From Babylonia areolata (lineage: Eukaryota; Mollusca; Gastropoda; Neogastropoda; Buccinidae): 64,000 nt of DNA. Under the pieces are notes generated by a model. The model searched no databases. It had not been told where the DNA came from and was given only the letters and a program-made list of their open reading frames with translations. The position numbers and the translations under genes were made by a program. Positions 21,307 to 32,654 of this stretch are shown here, one piece after another. Each line of letters starts with the position of its first letter. Positions within the stretch are counted from its first letter, which is position 1. The DNA lies in NCBI RefSeq assembly GCF_041734735.1, contig NC_134878.1, forward strand, positions 43,998,752-44,062,751, read 5' to 3'.

Positions 21307-23085
21307 GCACACACACGCACATTTGAACAAAAGCCGCATATTACATGTGGATGGGGCTGATGATTAGATCTTCAGGTATATGGTTGTTGATTGCACAATT
21401 CTATTTATCATACTAGATTTGACTGCTTTGGGGAAAAAGCTAATGGCGAAGCGATTGGTTTTTGTCCTTATACTTTTGTACCGTCGACCAGAGGGGAGCA
21501 TCTCAAAAATCCCATAAGCTGGATGTGATTCATCCTGGTTGATTGATTTTGCCTTTTTGAGTAGCCTCTTATAATATATGTCTTCTAGAGAAGGTAGATC
21601 AGCCCCGTTATCTTGGTGGCAGTTTTTACGATTTTGTTAATGGTTGCAACTTCTGCCTTGGAAATGTTTCCGTACCAAACAAGTAATAGCAAAGGTTAGC
21701 ACACTTTCAATGACTGCTCGGTAGAAACCAGCCATGATTTCTTCTTTAATTCGAAATGTTTTGATGTGCTGAAGAAAGTACAGGCACTGTTGTGCTTTCT
21801 GAACAGTTTTTTCTGTATTTTTCTCCCATTTCAAATGGTTGGAAATGATCAATCCAAGAAATTTAAATTCACTGATGATCTCTACTTGCTTGTCTTTAAT
21901 GACAAGTGGTAAGGGGTCAGATCTGGTCTTCCTTAAATCTAAAATTAATTCTTTTGATTTTGATACGTTGAGTTCTAAGTTGTTTTGATCACACCAGCTG
22001 ACAAGTTCCAGTACTTCTCCCCTATATTTTGACTCATCACTGTTCATAATCAGCCCTTCTAGAGTAGTATTGTCGGCAAACTTCACCATGGTGTTACATT
22101 CATTTTGAGCTGCACAGTCATGTGTGAATAGTGAGTACAACAGTGGGGATAGAACACATCCCTGTGGGGTGCCTATGTTGAGAATGCATGTGGAGGAGGT
22201 GAGGTAACCAACTTTAACAACTTGCGGTCTGCATCTTAGAAAATTTAGGATCCATGCACAAATTGATTCAGGCAGCGAGAGGTCTTTCAGTTTAAAATAT
22301 AGTTTTGATGGTACTGTTGTGTTGAATGCAGAGCTGTAGTCAATGAAAAGGATCCTGGCATAGCTGTTGGGATTTTCGAGATGTCTGAGGACGTGGTAGA
22401 GACCTATGCTAATGGAAAGGAATCAAAGGATGGAGGATTGCAGGTTTTTAGGAATTGTAGAATCAAGAGTTCAAATGTTTTCATTATTACAACTGATGTT
22501 AAGGCTATGCGACGATAATCATTAACTTCAGACAACTAGGCTGTGCTTTTTTTGGAACAGGAATGATTGTTGATTTCTTAAAGCAGTGTGGCACCACACA
22601 AGACTGAAAGGACATGTTAAATATTTCAGTGAAGACACTAGGTTGCTGGACTGCACACTTCCTCAAAAGCCTGGTGAGATGTGTTTTCAGGGCCAGCGGC
22701 TTTTTCTCATTTTCAGACGACTGAAGTGGCATCTGACTTCATTCTCTTGGACTATGAAAGGGGGAGTGGGGGTGATTTTGGGTGCAGCCACGTCAGAAGT
22801 AGACAATGGTTTGTCTAATCTGGAGTAGAATGTGTTGAGTTTGTCTGGAAGAGTTCTGTCAGTGCTGTCGACTGTCTGGTGGGTCATTTTATAATCAGTG
22901 ATGTTCTGCAGTCCAGTCCATATATTCCTAGAGTTGTTTGCAGACAGGTTTTCTTCTATTTTTTTCCTGTATAAAAACTTTGCCTTCTTAATGCATTTTT
23001 CAACACTACCTTTTGCCTTATTGTAGAGTATTCTATCATCAGTTTCACGAAAAGCTTTCTCTTTTTCCTTTAGTTTTTGCCTGTA

Positions 23086-23094
<9 letters not shown>
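21214..23094 (-). mobile_element. Decayed LINE, L2/Rex1-like
   Basis: On the minus strand, in order: an endonuclease-RT linker (ending about 23094-22690, KAFRETDDRILYNKAKGSVE and YRKKIEENLSANNSRN), early RT (PVPKK region about 22550), SAFNTTVPSKLYFKLKDL and GTPQGCVLSPLLYSLFTHDC (about 22350-22120), the palm block KFADNTT (about 22078), WCDQNNLELNVSKSKELILD, FKFLGLIISNHLKW, and a C-terminal block with FRIKEEIMAGFYRAVIESVL. The catalytic FADD is FADN here (codon 22069-22071), so the RT would be inactive even without the frame changes. The 3' UTR ends in an AATAAAGACATATTCTGTTC-type sequence at 21214-21275. No endonuclease domain remains. Confidence 0.85.

Positions 23095-23124
<30 letters not shown>
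23095..23124. repeat. (TA)n microsatellite at the LINE 5' truncation point
   Basis: About 30 bases of TA interrupt the minus-strand reading exactly where LINE similarity ends on the upstream side. Confidence 0.85.
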
Positions 23125-23126
<2 letters not shown>

Positions 23127-23978
23127 TCCTGCACCAGCCACCCTCCTGTACCTCCCTCCTATGCTTTTGAAGTCTCTCATTCTGTCTGTCTCTTTTCCTG
23201 TTGAAGGGGGCAGGAGTGGTGTTAGGGGGTGTCATTCACACACACAACTTGTGACAATTTATCTTCTTCTTTATTATTTTTTTTTTTTCATTTTCAGTCA
23301 GCATTGGTAGTGTCTCAGTCCAGTTTACTGTCATGGCAATAAAACAATGAAAATGTGCATTGCTGTTGCTCACTATAAGTGGTGCTGGAAGTCAGCTGGC
23401 AACTCGCGACTTTTGACAACTTCAGTTTCAGAGTGTCAAATGTGTTCAGACTGATCCATACCCTATGCCGGACTTGCACAGACCCAACACACTTTAGGCC
23501 TAAGATAGTGCCAGAACAAACCAGAAAAGCTTTGAATAGAATAACTAAGCCAAATAAACAAATAAGTTAAGATAAAATGACAAATAATAATATAAAAAAT
23601 AAATAATTGACCATGTTCACCTATCTGTGAACTCACAAACATAAAAACACACACATAGAACAAACACAAATTTAACAATTATTATAAGTATCTCCAATGC
23701 CAAGAGCCCACCTCCCACCATCTCACATACATGCCTGTGAAAGCAACTGAAGCCCAGCTTTCCAAACAAATATACTGTGACACACACTGGCACACACACA
23801 CTGTACATACACAGACACATATACATTGTGACACACACGCTGAAGCATACAGTGCTCTAATTTGTAGTCTCACAGGCGGGGTTTATGCCCCATCCTTCAC
23901 CGACACATTCAATTCATAACCGGGCACCACACAAGTTCAGTTCAGTTAAGTCCTAGGGACTGTTCTAAGCCTCACACC
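23125..23978. other. Spacer between two minus-strand LINEs
   Basis: Mixed sequence with (CA)n tracts (23646-23656 and 23782-23845). A 'TTCAGTTCAGTTAAGTCC' stretch near 23938 resembles the start of the repeat at 33118. No gene is supported. Confidence 0.4.
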
Positions 23979-26900
23979 TTTTTTTTTTTTTTTTTTTTTT
24001 GTCCCAGTCTAACAAAATATCGGTTGGAGTTATTGCTCAGGAGTAACAGTAGTAATTTTTTTTTTTATCATTCATCATAAATGACTTTTGACTTGCTGAT
24101 ACTTTTTACCTGTTCGAGGAGATTTTTAAAAGTGTTAACATTGTTAGCTCTCTTAACATGCGAAGGTAGTGCATTCCAATAAGGTGCTGTTCTGTTACTA
24201 AAACAATGTTAGTTCTTGAATACTTAATAAATAGTTTGTCAGTGGCATTCCTTGTTATGTCAGTGAACGTTTTTTTTTCTGAAAAAGGTCTGTCTAATAT
24301 ATCAATATTAATATTATTATTGAGTATTTTATATATTTGTATTAAATCCCCTCTAATTCTGCTACATGTTAAAGATGGCAAGTTAAGTAATTTCACTCTT
24401 TCTTAGTATGTTTTATCCTGCAGTCCAGTAACAAACCTTGTTGCCCTTCTTTGAACTTTTTCAGCTACAATCTACCGCTTTTTGCATAGCGGGTACCAGA
24501 TAACATTTCCGTATTTGAGGTGTGGTTTTATTAGTGTCTTAAATAATCTAACAGAATTGTCAGTGTCCATATATAAAAATGTGCTTTTTATAATCCCGAG
24601 TACTCTGTTTGCCTTTAATATTACATCATTAATGTGTCTATCAAATTTCAAATCATCATCAAAGATAGCCCCCCATGTCTTTTTCTTCGGAACATTTACT
24701 TTAATTCTTCTCTCCATCAGTGAGTCTCATAATATAATCAATCTGGGGGTTCTTCCCAGCATTTAATACTTTACACTTATCTGCATTAAAATATAGATTC
24801 CAAGTGTTTGTCCATTCTATTAGCTTATCTATATCTGTCTGTAATGTATAATTATGGCAACTCCGGTTATAAATTTTAGTGTCATCTGCAAAGATTTTGC
24901 ATGTGCTAATAACCATGTCAGGTAGGTCATTAATAAATATTGTAAATGGAATGGTGCTAAGTACACTTCCCTGGGGGATACTGCTTACAAACTTTGGTGT
25001 CTGAGGAGTATGTATTCCCAACTCTAACCATTTGTGTTATGTTTTTTAGGAAATTTAACACCTATGCTAATACACCACCAGTTATTCCATATGATTAGAT
25101 CTTTGCAATGAGACGCTTATGTGGAACAGAGTCAAAAGCCTTCCTGAAGTCCATATATACAACATCAAATGTTTCACCACTGTCTAACATTTCTGTAAAA
25201 TCATTCATCACCTCTAATAACTGTGAAACACAAGAACGTCCAGGTTTAAAGCCATGTTGGCATTTAGAAAATAAGTCATTGTTGGTCATATGGTCTACAG
25301 TGGTATCTCTCATAAATGACTCTAAAACTGCACAAAACACATGTAAGGCTAACTGGTCTGTAATTTCCCACTGAAGATTTATTTCCTTTTAAAAAAAATA
25401 TATATGACAGTTATATTTGCTTTTTTCCCTATATTGAGGTATTCTGCCTTTCTCTTATGATTTATCAAATGAAAAAGATAATGGAACTGATAATTCTTCA
25501 TGAGCTTCTTTCAAAACTCTTGGTGAAATACCATTAGGTCCACCTGCCTTATTAGGGTTAAAATTCATAAGTTTATTTTCAACTGCTTTTGAAGTTATAA
25601 TAATATCATTTAATATAATACCATCTGATCTTGTTGCAGATTCTAGACAGGGAACATTATCTATGTCTTCCCTTCTGAAAACACTAGAAAAAAAAATTAT
25701 CAAGGACATCTGCTTTTTCCTTGTCAGTCTCTGCCATACTCCCATCTTCTCTCTCCAGGGGGCTGATGCCTGTGGTCATATTCAGTTTACTTCTAACATA
25801 TTTCCAGAAACACTTTGGGCTGTTTTTTGATTTTGAGCTATTTTCTTTTCGTGTCTAGCTTTCCTTATCTTCTTTGTACACTGATTGCGCAGTTTAATGT
25901 AAAGCTGATAATCACTACCATCTTGAATGGTTAAAAATCTTTTATAAGCTTTTTCAACAGTGATTTGTTCATCCATTGTGGATGAACAAATCACTTTAAT
26001 TGGGGCTCTTATATATTACATCAATAAGTCTTTTTTTTTCCAGAGTCATCTGAGACCTTGCACCAAACACTCTCATGAAATGATGTTTCATTTAGTAAGT
26101 TTTCTGGCGGGCATAAGATTATCTCAAAAGTAGAGTGCCACTCCATGTAATGGCTTTGTATTTAAAAAGCAATCAAAATTAGGGATGTGATATTCAGTTA
26201 GATTTATTTCCTTTTGGTTTTTGCTTGTAATTTCTGTCAACACCACAACACTCACCACCCTTTCCTCTGTGAGTGCTAACAATTCATCCTTTTTGTTTTG
26301 AAAGCTATCCAAATTTGTATAAATAACAGTGAAATCATTTAAATCTGTACTACTTGCTGTTGAAGAAGGAAAAAGTGATGTTTTAATTTTTAAACTATTT
26401 ACATTATAATTCTGCTGACTGCTCAGTCACTCTGCAGGCTGGTCAGCTGGTGAGACCACCTCTGCAGCTTTTTGGGAAGGGGTAGATCCATCGCTTCCAC
26501 CAGTGATGTTCAACAGTCTTTAACAGTCTGACCATTTCTGATTATAAGGTCAGTTTCTCCTGCTGCGACATGGTCTTTCATTGTCCCCCTTAGCTCTTTG
26601 TGTTTGTCTCTGCAAGGGGGTATAGTCTGGGTTGAAGTAGAGTCCATCTTCTTGTCTTGTCTTTGTTCAGTTTGTGACTGTTCTTTAATATTTTGTCTCT
26701 GGTCTCTTCATCTTTTACTTTGAATTTCAAAAAGTCTAGGTCAGTCTTGTCTGTGTCCCAATCTTGTTATATAAAGGATTTCTGTTTTGGTCAATACTGG
26801 GTTGATTTTAGTCAGTATGTTTTTCAGATTTGTGGTATCATCTTTCTCGCTCTGTGTCTGTGTATCCCCATCATTTTCTTTCAAACCCACCAGTATCACA

Positions 26901-27470
26901 TAACATTTCCTTTTCTTCCATTTCTCCTCTTTCGTCCATGGTTTCTGGCAGTTTCTTTTCGACCATCTTTTTTTATCTTCTCATCCAAACTTCTGCCCAT
27001 GTGTTCTGATTCCAATTTGTCAGTTTTTACTTGTATTTTCTAGATCACTCTGAGCTTTAGTTTCAGTTTTTCTTTCAAAAATTCTGTGCCTGGCACTTCT
27101 CACAGTGCCACTGAATGTTATTGCCGGGGCATTCCACAAGGAAAACACCCATTACAGTTGTTGTCTTCAATGGCTCCACCGCACATGAGGCATATGTACT
27201 TTGTACCCAATCTTTTATTGGGGGTTCTAAATGGCGAGTCATTTGTCATTTGTCAATGACGAGCATGGTGGTTTGCCTGTTTGCGAACCTCTTCGTTGAG
27301 AGTTTTTAGAATTTGGTGGAGGCATTTCTTGAAAATACGTGAAAACAATAAGGTGGAAGAATAACAAAAATATCTGCTTACCTTGTTAATGTCAGCGTAA
27401 ACAATAGAAAACAAACGTGCAGAAGAAACAATAGTGGTCAAGTCTGGTAGTGCACCAAAGGTATAATCGA
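23979..27470 (-). mobile_element. Nearly full-length but decayed CR1-like LINE
   Basis: On the minus strand the copy includes a 5' leader (about 27470-27330), an ORF1 start at 27325 (MPPPNSKNSQRRGSQTGKPP), a Cys-rich ORF1 block near 27200-27110 (YICLMCGGAIEDNN...CNG), and more ORF1 remnants to about 26440. ORF2 starts near 26330 with endonuclease sequence (VIYTNLDSFQNKKDELLAL, then EYHIPNFDCFLNTKPL) but the rest of the endonuclease is deleted. It resumes with the linker (about 25990), NPNKAGGPNGISPRVLKEA, CQHGFKPGRSCVSQLLEV, YMDFRKAFDSVPHKRL, IPQGSVLSTIPFTIFINDLP, the intact palm block FADDTKIY (about 24895), LIEWTNTWNLYFNADKCKVL, and C-terminal LKYGNVIWYP and LPSLTCSRIRGDLIQIYKIL. It ends in a T run (plus strand) at 23979-24000, the A tail. 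At least half a dozen frame changes are visible. Confidence 0.85.
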
Positions 27471-27484
27471 GCGTACCTTCACAT

Positions 27485-28200
27485 TTCTGGACAGCAGCAC
27501 ATTTTTAAGACTATATAAAGCATTGGTAAGACCTATATTAGAATATGCAAACATGGTTTGGTTCCCAAAATTAAAGCGTCAATCTGCTGCAATTGAAGGT
27601 GTACAAAGACAAGCAACAAAAATAGTCCATGAAATAAAGGATTTTTCTTATGAAGAAAGGCTAAAATATCTTAAGCTCCCTTCCCTTAAATCAAGAAGGG
27701 TACGAGGGGACTTGATACAAGTGTATAAAATATATAATAATGTCGATGACATTGACAAAACATGTTTCTTTATTAATTCACAAACTAACATTGTCACCCA
27801 TAACAGTACTGACAAAATTCAGAAGCAACATTAAAGTAGCAACATTAAAAAAGATGTTTTTAGTTACAGAGTAACTAACAGTTGGAATAGACTAACCCCA
27901 GAAATCAGACGTGCACCTAACATTAATGCCTTTAAAAAGCTTGTTGATGACCATAATATCAAAAAGAAAACAATGTTTGACTTTGATGGTCAAAGATGAG
28001 CCTGGGCTTGAGAGTACCTGACCAAAAAATAACAACAACAAAAAACAAAACGAAAACCGACGGGGCGTATAAAGCCGCAAGGCAACATGCTTGGCATAGC
28101 CCCCAACCTGAACCTGAACCTGAAAGTGAAAGTAGGCGTGCAAGAACCAGTGTCGGAGAGCTCAGTAAACTCCGTCACCAACTCTCAAACATCTTGTGAA
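27485..28200 (+). mobile_element. CR1-like LINE 3' end, head to head with the previous element
   Basis: The + strand reads FLDSSTFLRLYKALVRPILE, YANMVWFPKLKRQSAAIEGV, LKLPSLKSRRVRGDLIQVYK, then after a stop YRVTNSWNRLTPEIRRAPNI and FKKLVDDHN. These are the last conserved blocks of CR1-type ORF2, closely related to the C-terminus of the minus-strand copy. After the ORF comes A-rich sequence and a (CCTGAA)3 run near 28107-28124, probably the 3' UTR. The copy is 5' truncated and starts within about 20 bases of the 5' end of the minus-strand element. Confidence 0.8.
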
Positions 28201-28330
28201 AAGTCCACCAAGAACAGGATATTTACAATCAGTGTTAGTTACAATCAGCTTTGCTAACTGCACTATTAACAAAATATTCACTAAAACGTTACAATTTTTT
28301 GCAGAGCGAACTAGTGGCCGCCTTCTCCTT

Positions 28331-28342
28331 CGCGCATGCGCA
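28331..28342. promoter_or_regulatory. NRF1-type palindromic motif
   Basis: CGCGCATGCGCA matches the established NRF1 consensus YGCGCATGCGCR exactly. The surrounding ~100 bases are richer in CpG than the flanks, which suggests a promoter. I could not find a convincing coding exon next to it on either strand. Confidence 0.5.
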
Positions 28343-28344
28343 AC

Positions 28345-28719
28345 AATCTAAACATGATGGACACTGAATGTGCAATTCACAAGCATTAATCGGCGAACTT
28401 AATTATTTCTTGGCCAATCTGTCATGACCGTAAGATTGCTAACAGCGTATGTTATGTCAGGATAGGCCAGAGTGAGGACGTTACAAACATCAAAAAGATT
28501 CCAACGAATCAATCTTGAGAGACGATAAAGGCGAGTGCCATACTTTATTTACGTTACTTTGACAACGATCATTTTCCATGCGCAAGTAGTTGAGAAGAGT
28601 TATTTTTTCTTGGTTCATACATTGTGAGTACAATGTCGATCTCGATTCGACCCGGCAAGTTAACCGTTTCTTCTATCCGTTACACGATCAACATCGAAAT
28701 GCCGATGATTCCCTGATAG
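28345..28719. other. CpG-bearing non-coding stretch
   Basis: Contains several CpG dinucleotides (for example CGATAAAGGCG, TCGATCTCGATTCGACCCG). It might be a 5' UTR or promoter flank of an unseen gene; no open frame or splice site pair is persuasive. Confidence 0.3.
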
Positions 28720-28830
28720 TGTGGTGACTGCCCCATCAGTAAACGCCTTTAAAAACAGACTGGACACGCATTGGAAGAGCCTGCCTACACTGTACGACCC
28801 AGCCTGTCACCATTAATATGCCACGCATGC
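28720..28830 (+). mobile_element. LINE C-terminal scrap (CR1-like)
   Basis: The + strand reads VVTAPSVNAFKNRLDTHW, the conserved extreme C-terminus of many CR1-type ORF2 proteins, then KSLPTLYDPACH and a stop. Upstream LINE sequence is absent, so the copy is severely 5' truncated. Confidence 0.7.
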
Positions 28831-28919
28831 TGCATAATAAGTGAGAGATATTTCTGGATCGGTGAACAGGCCGGTTAGGCCTTCAACACCGCAATATACA
28901 AGTACAAGTAGTAAGTGGT

Positions 28920-29178
28920 TCATGCATGCTGGGTATTTTCGTGTCTGCATAACCCACCGATCACTGATACGGGTTACAGACTCTTTAACGTGCGTATTTG
29001 ATCTTCAGTCTGCGTGCGTATACACACGAAGGAGGTTCAGGCACTAGCAGGTCTGCACAGTATGTTGACCTGGGAGATCGGAAAAATCTCCACCCTTTTT
29101 GGCGCCGTTACCGTGATTCGAACCCGGGACCTCAGATTGAAAGACCAACGCTTAAACCACTCGGCAGTTGCGCCCGCC
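28920..29178 (-). mobile_element. tRNA-derived SINE, 3'-truncated
   Basis: Read on the minus strand it starts with a tRNA-like head: GGGCGCAACTGCCGAGTGG (A-box region), then GGGTTCGAATCACGG (B box) and GGCGCC. It continues with the body CCAGGTCAACATACTGTGCAG, CACGTTAAAGAG and CATGCATG near 28920, where similarity to the intact copy at 62799-63186 stops. The head is well preserved, including a GGCGCC acceptor-like pairing. It is not a functional tRNA gene. Confidence 0.85.
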
Positions 29179-29486
29179 GCCTAACCAAACAGTATACAAC
29201 TCGCGTAAACCCGAGGTAAAGTACTTCATCTCGATACTCGACCCATTTTCAGGATTATTGTCTAAAACAAACACTAGTGGCCCGCTCTCTTGTCAGTAAA
29301 ATGATAATGGTCTCCTTCCTAAACTCGCTGCCAAAAAAAAACAAAAAAACTCAAACGAAAAGTACACATGCAGGGCCGGGATGACAAGGTTTTCTGGCAA
29401 TGTTATACTTTGAGAATAACCAACCACAAACAACCAAATAACATAATCAGAAAAAAGAGTCGGTTTGCTCTTTCACTCCTCATGTT
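29179..29486. other. Short non-coding stretch
   Basis: An A-rich run and mixed sequence between the SINE and the third piggyBac-like copy. Nothing recognised. Confidence 0.4.
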
Positions 29487-29490
29487 TTAA

Positions 29491-30393
29491 CCTTCGCTGG
29501 CTGTCGCTTTTGACTACACATGGAAGCTCATGTGGGTTGTCAACAACCCATACCGCTGTCACTTCAGTTTTGACTACACACGGAAGCTCATGTGGGTTGT
29601 CCACGACCCATACCTTTTAAAGAGACAAAAACCTGTATATTCCTCCAAAGCTTGTGTGGGTCGTGCACAACCCATACTTAGTAAAGAGACAAAAGCCTGT
29701 ATATTCCTCCAAAGCTTATAACAAAATATAGAAAAGGAAAAAATAATTATCGTAATAACTGATTACACACACGCACGGTCACACACGCACACACAGACTC
29801 ACACAAACACACTCAGAAGAAACACATGCTCACGCATTCACACACATGCACATACACACACACACTCACACACACACAAGTGATCACACTACAACTAACG
29901 CCGGCATTACACCACATGCACATACATACAAACCCTACTTATGCACACAGAGATAGAGAGAGAGAGAGACAGAGAGAGAGAGACTGAGACAGACAGCGAG
30001 ACAGAGAGAGAGGGAGAGAGAGATGACTCACAGCATCCTATACACGCACGATCAAAGATATTCAGTCACACAGGTACATGCTGTTAGAGAAAGGGATGAA
30101 AGGTGTAATAGCTGAAGACAGGTGAAAGGGACGGGGCGGGGAGGGGGTAGTGGGAGAGTAGTGGGGTAGTGAGGCTATTGAAAGTAAAACTTCTTTATTT
30201 TCCTTCACTAATTGCAAATTAAACCTGAAATCACTATTAAAAAGGTATGGGTCATGCATGGCCCACACGAGCTTTCGAGGGGTGACCACGTTTTTTCCTC
30301 TTCAAAAAGCATGGGTCATACACGACCCACACAAGCGTCCGTGTGTAGTTAAAACGCCACCTTTAATTACTCATTGACTAATTAATGAATTTT
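29491..30393 (+). mobile_element. piggyBac-like non-autonomous transposon, third copy, right end missing
   Basis: Preceded by TTAA (29487-29490), it starts CCTTCGCTGGCTGTCGC and follows the same order as the outer copy at 7304. There is a left end with palindromes (29533-29550, 29593-29610, 29657-29674), AAGAGACAAAAACCTG-type repeats and a (CA)n-rich part. A (GA)n-rich part follows, then right-side palindromes (30248-30265, 30312-30329) and CGTGTGTAGTTAAAACGCC. Similarity stops after TTAATGAATTTT at 30393, so about 190 bp of the right end are lost. This uninterrupted copy proves that the nested copy split a pre-existing element. Confidence 0.85.
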
Positions 30394-31500
30394 GTTCCTG
30401 GTGGTTTTGTTGTTTTTTCAGTTGTCGTTTTGTTTTGGTTTTTCAGTTGTCGTTTTGTTTTGGTTTTCCCTCTCATGTTCTTTTTCTCCTTTCAACAGCC
30501 ATACGATATAATGCTTGTTCTGATTATACTGAATTAAAAACTAAAATCAAAAAAGAAACAACCCAAACTTAATCGTAAAAATGAAGACCAGAACAATCAA
30601 CGTTCATAGCAAAATTGGATTCCTTGATAGTAAAAAGACAAAAACAAAACAAAACAACCCACAGGAAGATAGTGATCTCCCCTGGTATAGGACCATACAT
30701 CTATGAACCGGAAAAGAACCATGGGATCGGGACTGCAGAAATAGGCCTCCACGGGGTAAGATGGTTATGACTTTCTCTGTGAATGACATGCATTTTCGTA
30801 ACTTTCGGAATGGTTGAATATTGTAGGGAAAATGCGGTCTTGGTGCTTGCTGTGTCAGATATGATAAATACAATGTCAAGGAAACAACATTTGAGAATTT
30901 TAATATAAAATACTATGCTGATCTTGGCCGTCGTATGTCACCACGCACGTGGTAAACCATCCTTAAAAACATAACTCGTTTATCTAAAGAGAGTGTGATG
31001 AAATCAATTTATTGGAAACAGTTACGTTTTTAAAATCAGATGCGTGTATACACTTTCATCGTAGTGTGTTAACTTCACGAGATTATTTGTTTTTGCTATT
31101 ATTATTATTATTTTTTTTATTGTTATGTGACTTTGACCGGGGTCGTCGACACTATAATGGTGGAGTCCAGGGTCTTTGTGTCCGTGAGATTTTTGTTCTT
31201 ATTTGTTGACATAGATAGTTTGCAGTTTGCCTATACAAGTTTATTATTTGTTAGATTTATCTTATTTCTTATTCAGTCAAACATCATCATTTTAGATGAA
31301 CAGACTATAAATAAATAAACGAACAATGTCAGACATCCTGACAGATTGTCAACATGGGTTTAGTGAGCCATGTGGTTCTAGTGAGACCAATCAGTTGCAT
31401 TAGCTGGGTGGATCTTTGCCTCACACGAGGTGTTCAGTGGCAGGTGTTCAGTGGCCGTGTGTAGCCTGGAAACAGGCTACTTTTAGTACTTAAAAAGAAG
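30394..31500. other. Intergenic stretch
   Basis: Starts with a short tandem repeat of GTTGTCGTTTTGTTTTGGTT units (about 30410-30465). The rest is AT-rich with no supported exon. Confidence 0.45.
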
Positions 31501-31618
31501 AAATTTGTTACCTTTCATTACAGATTCAACATAAGTGTTTGGTATCACTGGAAAAAGAATCTTTCATCCATCACACTGTTGTGTTTTTCTTACTGTTTTC
31601 TTCCTCTTTTGTATCAGC

Positions 31619-31759
31619 CATGCAAGGAAACACAGACACCCAAAGCGGGAAAAAGCAAAACTTATTCTCTACACAAAACATATCAAAGAATGTGGCAATA
31701 CACCAGATAACAATGTAATAATAAAATCTTTCACTCACCTCAAGTATCCAGAGACGTAA
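31619..31759 (+). CDS. Possible terminal exon, unidentified
   Basis: A good pyrimidine tract and acceptor (TTCTTCCTCTTTTGTATCAG, ending at 31618) precedes an open frame reading HARKHRHPKREKAKLILYTK and then HIKECGNTPDNNVIIKSFTH to TAA at 31759. Another frame is also open for 32 codons, so coding status is doubtful. No partner exon or family was recognised. Confidence 0.25.
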   Translation, partial: HARKHRHPKREKAKLILYTKHIKECGNTPDNNVIIKSFTHLKYPET

Positions 31760-31989
31760 TCTTCAGCTTCACCCACAAGCACAAAAACAAAAGATGATGA
31801 TCGATGCACACGGTCACTTTTGGTGCAGAATTGTTTCCTCCTGAAGATTCACAAAGTTTGTTTTGCTGTTCTGTTCAGTTTCTGTCCGTCCAAAAATAGC
31901 CCACAAAGTCAGAATTACTAACTGAATGTGTGTGTGTGTGTGTGTGTTTACTGGCTAAACACATCACAGACATAGTGTTATAGACTGAT

Positions 31990-32568
31990 TCAATGATTGT
32001 TCACAGCACATATGCTGAGACTCACTTAACACACACACACGCACACGGTATGGTTTGAATGGTGCATGATCTAAATTCAGCACCTCAAGAAGTACAGACA
32101 GATGAAAATGTAAACTGACCGGTGAAAGCAGAACACATGGAAAGTTCTTGATGTCACGCACCCACATTTGCTGCCTCTGATTTCCACTGACAGCAGGTTG
32201 CATATTGTTGTTGACTGGTTCATCATTTCTTTGATCAACAACCACGGAATCATCACTGTCACTGTTGCTTTCTCCGCTTTCTAGTTGAAAATCACCGACA
32301 CGTGCCTCCTCGGTATCGTAAATTTCTTCGTCATTTTCACTGTCATCCGCAACGACAAATTGTCTACATTTTCTCTGTCTTCATCTTCACTTTCTGAACA
32401 GCTACCTTCATTGCCAGAGCCATTCTGAACAACTTCTTGAAGCACTTCTTCAAGTGACATGACCGTCTGCCTTGTCTGTCGTGAATTGACTGGTCTCGAG
32501 CCCTTTGATTCAAGTTGGGGATTTGACTGGATATTGCTGAAATCAGAACAGGCAGTACGGAACATCAC
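31990..32568 (-). pseudogene. Broken ORF for an acidic, Ser/Glu/Asp-rich protein
   Basis: On the minus strand one frame reads from about 32568 with PVNSRQTRQTVMSLEEVLQE and an acidic patch (SESEDEDRENVD). A neighbouring frame then continues the same style with FVVADDSENDEEIYDTEEAR, DFQLESGESNSDSDDSVVVD and QQMWVRDIKNFPCV. The shift happens near 32362, so a single-base change best explains it. Short acidic N-termini followed by a conserved Trp-rich start are seen in piggyBac-type transposases and their domesticated relatives, but no transposase core follows, so this is only a suggestion. It could equally be a host exon with an error or an intron. Confidence 0.4.
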
Positions 32569-32654
32569 TGAAGTGACTCAGCAGCAGTGCATGGTCTCCT
32601 CTGGTGTGAGGCCTTCTGGTGGTCATCTATGGTTCCCTATGGACTGCCGGCACA

